From Brevipalpus yothersi (taxonomy: Eukaryota; Arthropoda; Arachnida; Trombidiformes; Tenuipalpidae), in contig QZCP01000829.1 in the NCBI GenBank assembly GCA_003956705.1, positions 130,012 through 194,011 of the forward strand: DNA of 64,000 nucleotides, read 5' to 3'. The notes beneath the pieces were generated by a model. The model searched no databases. It saw nothing but the letters and a program-made list of their open reading frames with translations, and was not told the DNA's origin. Each line of letters begins with the position of its first letter. Within the stretch, counting starts at the first letter, position 1. Below are positions 1-11,400 of the stretch, piece by piece. The position numbers were made by a program, and so were the translations under genes.

Positions 1-947
1 TGCTCATCTATATCATGGAAAATGGTGAAGATTGGCTTATCAGATATGAACTTTTCCGATTCTATGGCTTCAAATCTGAACACAATAGTATTGAGTCTTT
101 GTTGATGAGTGAACATTAATCAGAGAGATCATAATTTCCGAGAGAGAAGCGAGGAAAAGAGAGGAAGAAAGAGAGAGAGAGAGAGTGAAAAGTGGAACAA
201 AATCAAAGGATATTCAGCAGATAATTGGAAAACAAAACCTTGAACCATTCTCATCGATCACTGATCATCACTCTTTCATACTTTCATCGGCGATTGTTTG
301 CCTTTCACACTTGGCCTATTATTATCGGTGTTACTATGTGTGTATGTGTGAGTTCAGATTACAAGTTGATCATTTTTGCTTCTCTCAGCTTCTCTCAGAC
401 CTGTACCCATGGAGGGCTGATGAAAGACAAAAATGATGAGGAAAGCAATATATATTTCTCCATGATAGCAAGAAAAGTAGTGAAAAAAATGTTTGATACT
501 TCAAATTTTTCATCCATCATTCTCAACATACAAACACCAATAGATACACACACAGACTTTTTCATGGTATACGTGGCCCTGATATTATGGATCATTTTTT
601 CTTGTTAAAGAAATGAAAATTCTCTTTTCAGATTATAAGTTTTCTTTTTCAGTCTGAGAAGAGGGAAGATATACTTTGATTGTTGCTCACCTATTATGAA
701 AGTTTTCTTGAGGTTCATATTTTCCATTCTTTCAGCTTTCTCATACAGTTTTGCTCATATATTTATGCCTGGTGAACAGTGAATTTTTCTCATATACAGT
801 CTGGTATAAGAAGATTGCCAGGCGTAAATCATCTTCTCACACTCTAACAATGGACCCAGAAAGTATATATTTGATCGTGTTCCTGTCTCACCTTACCATT
901 ATTCACACAGGACATGATGTGAATGCAAATTTTTCCAGTTAAATTTG

Positions 948-982
<35 letters not shown>

Positions 983-1997
983 AGAGGAGTTATTTGATGG
1001 AAGCAAGAGAAAGAAAGATAGAGAAGATCTAGTAGTTCCATAGATATTGTAAAGTGGCCAAGTCTGCTTTGAATCTCATCCATTCAAGATATCGATTCAC
1101 ATAATTTTGCTATGAAAATTTCTCGGAGTCTCAAAGTTGGAAGAGAATTCTTCAAAACAGACTTATTATTATGAATTTCTGTCTGGAAGACAAGATTGTC
1201 CAGACAATTGGAATACGGAATATCCTACCGTTCTGTGAATGATACTCATTGATAATGTGATGATCATCAAGCAAGTGAGTTTGAAGAATGACTTTCCACG
1301 TCACAAATGGATGTTAAATAGATCAACACTCAACTCTGAACGGTAAATCAATTGATAATCTAAAATATGCTGTAGAAAGCTTGCCTCTGGAGTGTTCCAG
1401 ATAGAATAATGAGGTTAAAACAATGAATGTATTCTGTACAGCGGAACTCAAATTCCTGCATTCCTCTTGGGAATGCAATCTCAATGGATTTTCAAAAGTT
1501 CAACAATGTAATTACACTTGTAACTTAGGTGTGACAAATAGTAATTCCAATTTTTTCCCCTTTCCGTACAAGAGAGAATCAAAACGAACATTAGTTCAAT
1601 AAATGAGAGATGTAAAAACTGTGTTGTTCCAGTACTCTAATCCTCATGAGAGGAATATTTTTCTCGAATCATGATGACTTTCTATTTTTCATTATTATTG
1701 GATGGATAAAGAGGTAGAAATAGATAAAAAATTGTTTCCTGGAAAAGGCGCTTCTTTCACAGATACTATGTGTATATGGTTTCCGGATCAGTGAACAATA
1801 TTCCAATAGAAACAATATTTTTTTACAATCAGTCTCAACGGTATACTTGAGAGAAACAATCTGAAATTTTTTATCGAAAATACTCTTCGATAACAAGATT
1901 GATGCAACGAATTGGGAAAAATTTTCGACCATTCTGTGTCTAGTTATGTGGAACTTTTGCCCGTATCTAATCAAACATAAACACAAGACACAAATTC

Positions 1998-2047
<50 letters not shown>

Positions 2048-2406
2048 TGGATAGAAACATTACAATCGATTGTGACCAAACATTGTAGTCCGATGATAGT
2101 GTGAGAGAATGGCTGCTCATGCACAAATCGAATCAGAGATCAGTGAATAAGGACAAACAAATTATCCGGAGTTCTTGGACACTATTCTTCAGGGAATATA
2201 GAATGATCGATAATTGGGTGCTAAGTGGACGGAGTAAATACTCTCTAGTCTTATGGAAACTCTTGGACATCGATTGACTGGAAGAATATTCTTGTTGTTC
2301 ATTACTCATAGCCTTCTTGTGACTACCACTACTCGGTATATATGTATAGTAAGTGGATTCTTTGGCCAAAGAATACTAGTGAAGCAGTCGATCTGTAAAA
2401 GTAGTC

Positions 2407-2477
<71 letters not shown>

Positions 2478-3593
2478 GAAGAGGACAAATAACTTACTCA
2501 TGATACAGAAAGAAAATATCTGAATATGTAATTTGCTTGGGAATATAATCGTTTACTGTAAGAATGTATTCTTTTTCTCTTTCTCTCTTGGTGAGACATA
2601 ATCCGATCAAATATTCTGACAGATGAGTATTGCCGTTACTTGTCAGCATAAGAAAATTTCAATAATATTTTGCATTTTAAAGCATAAGGTGCATACATGG
2701 ATTGCGTTGAAACTGTTTGTCTCACTTTATAACAATTTATCTGTACAAATACAATCCCACATATACGCATCGTAATGTGATCTCAAGATAGCTTACTAGA
2801 CACAATCCAGAGTGAGAAAAATATGCTCATTCCTTTTTCAAAGTATGCATCATGAGCAAAGAAAAAGCAATATGTATAGTCTTTGAAATAAAAATCACAA
2901 TAAATCAGGTTTAATAAGGAAAAATGAAAAAAGTAACTCGCATGGCCGTAATTTACAAAACACAAAGCAAGCATCAAAGAACCAAATAATTCAGAGTACT
3001 AAGCTGGGAATGAAGCAGCAAAAAATAGGTGAGTATTCCTTAATGAGGAATTTTGCAACTTGTTAACAGATACTAATTGAATAGTTTTATTGCATTTATA
3101 TCAAGTATGTGTGGAGATAGTAATTGGAATGATTAGGAAACATGGTCTTTCACGATCAAATTTGTGTCCATGCAAGAGGATAGTAAGAAGAGAGGTCGAG
3201 CCGATAACAGAGATCAAAGTAAGGGTGGAAGTCTGAATCCCATTTGGATCTTTGAATCAATAAGAATAGAGGTTTATAATGCTTTAAAATTAAATTCATG
3301 AGTAAACATACATAATTCAGAAAAATTCTCAACTATTCTTGCTATGCATTTTGAATGGAATACTGTATACTTCTTTGGAAACTGATAGAAAAAGATGAAA
3401 GAAATAGCCCGAGGTCTTGTGAGCTTGTTTGCTACATCTGTTTTCATAAGCCTCAGATAATGGCATGTCAGAAGTTTCAAAGAAAGTAACAGAGAGTGAG
3501 AGAGAGAGAGAGAGAAAGTTCTGAGAAGATTAAGGAACAATTCTGTCCATACTTTTGTATACTTTGACCGGAGTTTCACAGGAAACCTCAACG

Positions 3594-3650
<57 letters not shown>

Positions 3651-4369
3651 AATATCGAATCGAGAGTAGCTTGGATCAATCGAAATGAATGAAGAAAGAA
3701 AGAATAAGAGTGAAGAGAAAGAAAAAATAATGATGATAAAGTGAGAGAGTGAATAAACTGCTGGCTAGATTGGAGACCAGTTAATGGAAAAAAAAGTTTA
3801 CAAAATGAAAAGGAAGCAGAAGCAAAAATATTCTTGATTCTTATATATATATACGGGAAATTTGTTTCAGACTATTTTGATATAAGCACTGGAATATGTT
3901 GCCAGAAGCTATGGAAATTGAATTCAGGATAAAACTGGAGAGGGAAAGAAAGAAGAATAGAGGAAGCATTGGTGAAGGCGGAAAAACGGTCTGCATAAAG
4001 GTTGCCTCAAATCATTAGAGTATGAGGTTTGAAACTGCTTTTTCATATGAATCAACCTAATGGTTCGAAAACTCCATGCTATGGCTCCATCATATACCTA
4101 TTTGGGTCTCCATTTCTTGGGATGGTAAAGAAGCAGCAAAATTTTTCAACACAAGAAACAGAAAGAAAGAGAAAGAGAGAGAAAGAAAGTATCCACTCCC
4201 ATTTCACCTTCTTTTTCTTCTTTCTTTTTTGAAACCCATATCATGGAGCCCAGAAAAGTTACTCTATGGACCCTTCTTATTCGCTCTCATGTTTTCCAAT
4301 CTTTTTCTCTTCATCTTTTTCAATATCTTGCTCGTTTCTTCACTTTCATTGCTTTTCAAAGCCCTCTTT

Positions 4370-4409
<40 letters not shown>

Positions 4410-4861
4410 GTGGTCCTTACGCTTGATTCATCACTCTTTTTCCACCCCAAAAATCAGAAACGAATTCAGTATAGTGAGAGGCATCCAAAAAAAGCTCACT
4501 CAAATTTGGTACATCAAAGTAAGAGAGAAAGGGGCGATCCTTGCAATAGAAAAAGAGTCAAGATATGAAATAGTAAATCATAAGGCCCTATGATTTTCTT
4601 CAATCATCTCCTTTTACGTTGTGAAATTTTTTTGCTAGGCTTGATTCATGATAAGAAGAGTATTCTCTCTCTCTCTATTTCTGAGAATCATAAGTGATAT
4701 GTCGCGCTAAAAGAAAAACGAGTGGCTCTGTTATTGATTCGAATAAAAATTTGAAGGGCACAAATTTGACAGATGTGTATATGTGAGAGATATTCTGTTA
4801 GTTGACAAAGAATTCATCAGTTAGAGAGAGAAGAGAGAAATTCTCTAGATATGGAAAATTC
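1..4861. other. Non-coding stretch left of the retrotransposon
   Basis: I see no supportable gene here. Open frames are short, begin at non-ATG codons or run through simple repeats. The stretch holds purine/pyrimidine tracts: (GA)n at about 951-979, 2002-2042, 2407-2474 and 3497-3518, and (CT)n at about 3597-3646 and 4373-4405. It could be intron or intergenic DNA. If the Dscam-like gene at 20390-22619 continues leftward, this could be part of its intron, but no Ig or FNIII exon was recognised. Confidence 0.6.
2407..2474. repeat. (GA)n microsatellite, about 68 bp
   Basis: This is an uninterrupted GA dinucleotide array, the longest single tract in the window. Similar arrays lie at 951-979, 2002-2042, 18714-18740, 27077-27125 and 41757-41814, with CT arrays at 3597-3646, 41540-41590 and 42789-42850. 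Confidence 0.97.
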
Positions 4862-4865
4862 CTCT
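4862..4865. repeat. Target site duplication CTCT, left copy
   Basis: CTCT lies directly before the left LTR and again at 18594-18597, directly after the right LTR. A 4-bp duplication fits Ty3/Gypsy integration. It also fixes the LTR ends as TG...CA at 4866-5412 and 18047-18593. Confidence 0.85.
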
Positions 4866-5058
4866 TGTGGGAGAAACTCTTGAGACACGATAATTCTGAA
4901 GACTCTGGCCACAAGCCTAACAGAGCGTGAAGCTCAAAAACTTCAATTTATGGACCTATCAGGGCCACCGACGATCCAAAGGTTCACAGGACCTAAAAGG
5001 GACCGGTGTAGGCAAAAGAGTGTGTCGAACACGAGCTACTTACTAGCTAGGAAAAAGG

Positions 5059-5064
5059 TTTATT
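5059..5064 (-). terminator. Polyadenylation signal AATAAA in the LTR
   Basis: TTTATT on the plus strand reads AATAAA in the element's sense. It lies about 255 nt downstream of the TATA-like motif, as expected for the R/U5 region. The other LTR carries the same motif at 18240-18245. Confidence 0.55.
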
Positions 5065-5314
5065 TTAAATATATGAAGAGGCACAGGGGGACGTTAGTCC
5101 AAATTATAATTGACAAACATGAGGGGACAAAAGTGTATGGAAAAACGTAAAGAGACAAAAGATGAGGGAGGTTTTATATGAGCCGTGGAGGCTGAGGGAG
5201 ACGATCAGTGAGACCATACATTGGTCGAAGATGATTGACATCTATCGAGAGATGCTGTTCATGAGACAAAATGATGGTCGTCGAGACCAGAGAGGTTATA
5301 AACGGGGGGAAAAG

Positions 5315-5322
5315 ATATATAA
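5315..5322 (-). promoter_or_regulatory. TATA-like motif in the LTR U3
   Basis: TTATATAT on the minus strand lies about 90 nt into the LTR. The copy in the 5' LTR (about 18496-18503) is the one that would drive transcription. It is assigned by motif and position only. Confidence 0.45.
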
Positions 5323-5475
5323 GTGGATAAATGAGTAAATAAATGAAAGAAGGGAAAAGGCCGTGGAGGCCGAAGCATGAACTTCATCGAGGAAGTCAGA
5401 ATTCTGCTGACATTCCCCGGCACCATGATCAAGACACTTCCTTGATGATGATGATGCTGAGGCTGGAACAACTTT

Positions 5476-8400
5476 TCACTTCTTTGGTGAGTTGTCCGTG
5501 GAGGACGAAGGTCTTTTTCCGGTGACCATTTTCGGTTGAGTTCGCTGACGAACTGATGGATTCAGTAGACTAACACTTGGCATGGTTAGGCTGGCGATGA
5601 GACCAAATTCTTTTCGTTGGTCTGGTGAAGTGGCACGGTTACACAACAAACCTGGTTGTTGTTCTGGACGTCGAGTCCCTGATGTTGCTGACACACTTTC
5701 GGGTGCTGAAATGCTTGGAGCATCAAGTGATGCGGATGTTGATGGTTGCTGATGTAAGCTGGCGGTGTCGAACTGCTGGGTGAGTTCTTGTGATGCTGTT
5801 AAGGCACTTTCAGTCTGAGCGGGCATGGACATCAAGTCCACTGGATCAATACGTTCACTTGGGAATCTGCTGGCTAACCGTGAAGGTGACAGTGGTGAAA
5901 ATGCTGGACTTTCATCGGTTTGTGAAGAGGTGACAGTCGGAGCGATTTCATCGGCTGGTGCACCTGTGGTGACAGTTGGGGCGATTTCATCGGCTGGTGC
6001 ACCTGTGGTGACAGTTGGGGCGATTTCATCAACTGGAGCACCGTCCATTGAGATATCTTCAACTTCAGGTGAGTAAACAATTGTGGTTGAAGAAGCCGTG
6101 GAGGCTGCATCATTTTGGTTGTTTTCCTCTTCCTCACGAACTCCATGTTCGGCGATCGATCGGATTGCTTGGTCGACATCACTGTCGATGGTGGCTGATG
6201 GAACTTCGTGGAGAAGTGATGCAGATGAATTGAGATGCTCACTGATGAGCTGCTTCTGTTGGTCATCAGTGATGCGGATGCTGGGATCTGGAGCTACAGC
6301 ATACAGATCTTCATAACTTTGAGGGGCTACATTGGCAAATGTTGGTGGTGGTGTTTCAACTCTGGGTGCTTCAGGCACAACTTGCTCTTCTTGGCGAAGA
6401 CTTCGGGCTTCAGCTTCCGCTAACTGGGCTTGGTCATACTGTGGTAAAGGATTTTCGGGTGGATTAGGATGATCGTCATTGTAACCGTCATCCCAATTGA
6501 TAGGCTGAACATTATTTCCCCAATCATCTTGGGCTGGTAGAGGAGGTTGGCGTGGAGCCTGAACAATGGTGAGAATATATGGGTCATCATTCGGTGATGG
6601 ATGATGAGTTCTCCAACTATCAGGATCGGCGTATTCACGACCATAATTCCATTGAGGAAGGCCTTCATGGCGGCTATATTGACATGAAGTCAAGAGAGTA
6701 GCGGGCCAAGTTTCATGGTTCTGATGATGCAAGGCTATAAGCTTAGCTATCCAAGTATTAGGTTGCCAAAAATGCTGTGGTTCTTCGATTTTTGGTCGAC
6801 AAAGTAGATACAGCTTCATGGCTAATTGAGCTGTATATGTGGGAGGATGAATTGATGGGAAAATGATTCTTCCACGAAGGATAAGATGCGCTGTGCATCT
6901 GAAATTGAAATATCTTACTCCTATATGAGGAGAATAATATTCGCAAAGATTAACAAGCTTTGGGCGAATAATGTTGAGTTGCTGTGGCGTGAAGCCAAGT
7001 GATGCTAAATGCTGTTGAGGCTGTATTCCAACAACATGATCGGCTACTGCAAGGAATTCAGTCACTTGCTTCATTGCTGTTGGGGCGCCGAGCCCATATT
7101 TTAAGTGGGCCCATTTTAAGCCATGATATCTGGTGCGGAAATCTCGAATATAACCCTTTCGATACTTAATAAATGTTTCGTACACTGTTTCACCAGTGCT
7201 ACGGACAATTGCAAACCAAACGGCTCGTAATGATGCTTCATTTTCATTTGGGAATTGAACTAGGGCACATTCGGCGAATATGGAAAATACTGCGTTGAGC
7301 GGAAAGTTGAGGTCTTGATTTGAGGTGATGATTCGATTCATCCATTCAGGAAATCGAGGTAAAACGGCTGATGGTCTGAGTCGCCAGTTGGTGGCTTTTT
7401 GCAAGATTTTTTCTGATTCGTAAACCATACCGTCCGTGGAGGACTCAAAAGTTGGATCTATTTCAAGGCGTTGGAAATAATCCATCATTTCACTAGATTG
7501 TCTTGGTGTGAGAATTTCACGAAGACGTATTCGAATGTGATGAGGAGGAGCTGGAATTCGGCGTCGAGCCGGCATTTGTTCTGGTTCTTCTTCTTCAGGA
7601 GGTTGTTCTTCACGAACATTCTGAACTGGTTCGGCTGGTCGCTGCGGTAATCCAGGACGTTGGAAACTTCTGTCGATGCCTGGTACATCGATTCGATCGG
7701 CTGCTACATGAGCTAGAGGTTCAGTTGGCCACAGGCCACGATTATTAAACGATCCAATGTGTGCGGATGGCTGTGTAGGCCAAGACGGAGTTCTTCTCCG
7801 AATTTCACTTAAAGTGGGTGGATTGGCAAAGACGCTGAAGTCAGGTTTACCATTGCGGTAATGATAGTCTTGATATCTTTCAAGGAATTCATGCATGGCT
7901 GCAGCTTCAGTTGGAAAAGGTAACTGACTTGTGCTGGGTGTCGTTCTGGAACCAGATGGAAGGCTTGGAGCCTGCGATTGACGACTTGTGGAAGGTAAAT
8001 CAGGACTCGGTTGTGATACTGGTTGAATTGAGGTTCGAGGAGCTGATATCGGTGCTCTTTCATGAGGACTACGGCTTCGCGCTGGAACTTTTGGAGAAGT
8101 TACTGATTGACGGCTGCGAGCTTGGCGCTCTAATTCTGGAGGATGAAAACGATTGATTTCATATTCCGTTGTTAAGCTTGATGCTCGAGATGATTGCGAT
8201 ACCACTGATAATGTACCGGTTGTTAGACCTGGATCGGAGACTTCGTCATCTGCAAAAGTTGATTCGACGATGGCTGTGGAAGCCGCTTTGGGACTGGAGC
8301 GTCGAGTTTCTGGTTGTCGTTCAATGACAGATCGGTGAGTACGGAAAACTGGAATTTGAGGTGGTACAACGTCGAGTTGTGATGGTCCATGATGTGGAGA

Positions 8401-11400
8401 TCTCGGTATGATTCGTGGAGAATTGGCTCGAGCATCTAGAATGATCTGTCGAAGATCGGGAACTTTATCCTGGGCTAAGATTAATCCATAATCTACGGGA
8501 TTGACTTCTTCACCATGAGAGCAATCGGCTACATGCTGATAATAACTTGCGTACGGGATTGAAGCTAAACAATTTATTCGTGGACATCGAAAACGAGCTC
8601 GAGAATAGATGTCGAGAATTTCGGCTGATGGATCACCTTCTTCACCAGCTTGATCTGATAGAAGACAGGTTGTACATGCTATATTTCCATTGGCTGGAAT
8701 CGCACCAAGAGCTTCCAGATAGGACTTGAAGTCCTTAAGGTGATTGACACACTGTACACAGTACAATGACTGACACAGTCGACAACTTCTGCGACCTTTC
8801 ACAAAGTGAAAGCATAGGCTGCAGATGAATGTGGACTCATACATGAGGAGTTCGGTAGAATCGACATGATCTTCCCTGAACCCATGTTCAGTTAAGTCGG
8901 GAAGATGTCTTAGCAGAGAATTCCGAGTCAATCGGCGGAGTAATAAACGAATGATATCAGAAAAACTGAGATTCATGGAGTTTCGGGCTGAAATTTGAGC
9001 TTGAGCCATTCTGCCTTGGAGGCAATGAGTTTTGGTATCAAGTAATAAGGTGTCAAAGATTGAATGATCTTGACGATCACCAAAGGCAAATATTGTATTG
9101 AGCTCAGTACGATGAGCAAGAGATGCGGAAAGATCAAATTGCTTCACGCAAATTTTCACAGTTGAATGCTGTGTAAATGATGTAATAAATGTACTGAAAT
9201 TGCGATTGGCTTTGGCAGCCCACGATTTTCGGTTTTCGTGATCGTAAGTGAATGGCAATGAATGCCTCAAAAAGTGGGTTAACTCAGAAAAAGATTTTCT
9301 GGCAACAGGTAAAGCTTCAATTGAAGTGATGGACTTACTACTTTTTGAGGGTATAAGATGAAGATGCTGTGGATGGCTGTCGAAGCTAATTAATTTGTCA
9401 GAATAATTGTTGTCGTCGAGACAAATGCTTGAGTAATCAAAAGACGAGGTGAAACACACAAAATTATCGTCGTCGAGACGAGAAACTGGAGAACCAAAGT
9501 TTTTCGGCTCTTGTGAGCAATATAGGGCACTTTTTCGGCTCTTGTTTTCGGAGAACTTTTCCACACTTTTAGTACTGAAAAGTACTGTTTGTTTGGATGC
9601 TAATACTGAACACAGATCGTGGAGATCTAAGCTGAGGTGGTTACACTTAATTGCGTCGAGCAAATTAGAGATGATATGATGATGATCACTGTTATCACAC
9701 TGATGCTGGTGATGGATACACTTCAAGTGTGAGGCTGTATGAGCTGTAATACACTGTAGATGAGCTAAGACACTGTTGTTGATGCCTTCACGGCCTGAAA
9801 AATCACAGACAAACGATTGAAAATCGTGAAAATTGAGGCACAAAACACTTAATTTATCACTACAAGTGATGAGGATAAGGTGATGATGTAAGTGATGGTC
9901 TTCGCGACCCAAAAGGTGATTCGACACACACAAACTATGGCACACAGTGCTACTGGGTGGACACAAGGAACTATCAAAGTTATGGTCACAATAAATAAAT
10001 GAAATGTTTGAAATTAAGGCAAAAAACTGATGTATTTCATCCGTGGAGGATGGCAAAAATTTTACTAACACTGAGGTTGGACAGAGTTCTTCATGAACAG
10101 TGTTAAAGAAAAGCTTCAACTGAGAGAATGAAGAGTTGCCTTGATGGCAGAGAGCAAAGGATAATTCACTTAAAGTGATGGAGAGTAAAGACAAAAATTT
10201 ACTGACAATTAAGTGATAGAAATTTGACGACTTTATACTGAGCGTCGAGCTCTCTGGAGAATAGAGACTGGTTTTGCTTAATCTATTGGACTTTGACGTC
10301 GAGTCATGAAAAGGATTAAGTTGGTCGTGGAGACCAAAAAGGAGTGATATACTAATTAAACCTTTATGGTTAATCTCAGTAGCTTCATTCGAAATTAATC
10401 TCAAATTCTCTTCACGAGAAATAATGTGATAGAAACAATCTTGAAGATTGAGATTAGTCAAAGAGAGGCAAGACAGACCAACATGGTCAGGGCGGAAAGC
10501 GGATATGGAATTAGACAATGGAGAAGAGAGGGAAGGAGTGAGATTAGGATCTTCATGATCTCCACTAGTTGAATGCTGAGTAGAGGGAGGCTTTGGTAGC
10601 CATGAGGGAGCACAAGTATCGGAATTATCGGAAGATGATCCGTCGAGGATCAAAAATGAATATAAGAATTCTGGAGGTATCAGAAATCTTCTATCGGATC
10701 TTCTCCGGACTCTGGCTGCTATTGGCTCAGATCCGTTGCTAAGACTTTCAAAGGCGTCAAGCCTAGCATTGGAATTCGAACTTTGGTCAACTGAATTCAC
10801 TGGATTTTCATCGAGAAAATTCTCTAATGATCGATCTTGACTTTCAAAGTTCAACTCTTTCTGTAGTTGACTGGCATTAAGCTTGTTTGCACTGGTTGAA
10901 GCTATGCGCTTAGCTAAGGGATTGGAATGCTGTGCTGTGGAAGCTAGAGGCTGTGATAAGGGATTGGATTTCTTCTTATCAGAGGCTTCAAGCCTATTTC
11001 TTTTCACTCTCTTCTTTTGGACTTTGGAATTTTGTTTTTCTGCTGCCTTCATGGCAGGAAATGCTGCTTCTTCTTCGCTTTCGACTGATGATGACTCACT
11101 ATCATACATCCTGGCATGCATATTTGGAACATTCATTGTTTCAATTTGATCATCAACTTGATCATTGGCAGAATCATTATTGAAATTTGAAGCATGAGAA
11201 AATTCATCTGATGATGAATCTAATGAGGCAATTGAGGCGGCGTCAAGCCGATCTTTTTCTTCTTCTGAGAACTCTATCGGTTTAGATTCTGGCTCAGGAA
11301 ATAGAGAAGATGATGGTTTCTTCTTCTTCCTCGGCTGATTTCGGCTATCAATTGAATCTTCATGATTCACAAATGATGGGAGAGGGAAATGATACTGAAT

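Larger units (their letters stand above)
4866..5412 (-). repeat. 3' LTR (left copy), 547 bp
   Basis: Read on the minus strand it starts TGTCAGCAG and ends CCCACA. It matches 18047-18593 base for base as far as I can compare by eye. It contains a TATA-like motif (5315-5322), an AATAAA on the minus strand (5059-5064), and several short hairpins: 5181-5193, 5275-5289 and 5359-5371 with 5-nt loops, and two with the 6-nt loop ATCGAG. The plus-strand 66-codon open frame inside it is antisense to the element and is not called as a gene. Confidence 0.96.

Noticed and set aside
2253..2488. Open frames through the GA tract on both strands
   Set aside because: Dinucleotide repeats have no stop codons, so the Arg-Glu and Leu-Ser frames are artefacts.
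4950..5150. 66-codon open frame present in both LTRs (also 18131-18331)
   Set aside because: It is antisense to the element, and its duplication only reflects LTR identity. No motif.
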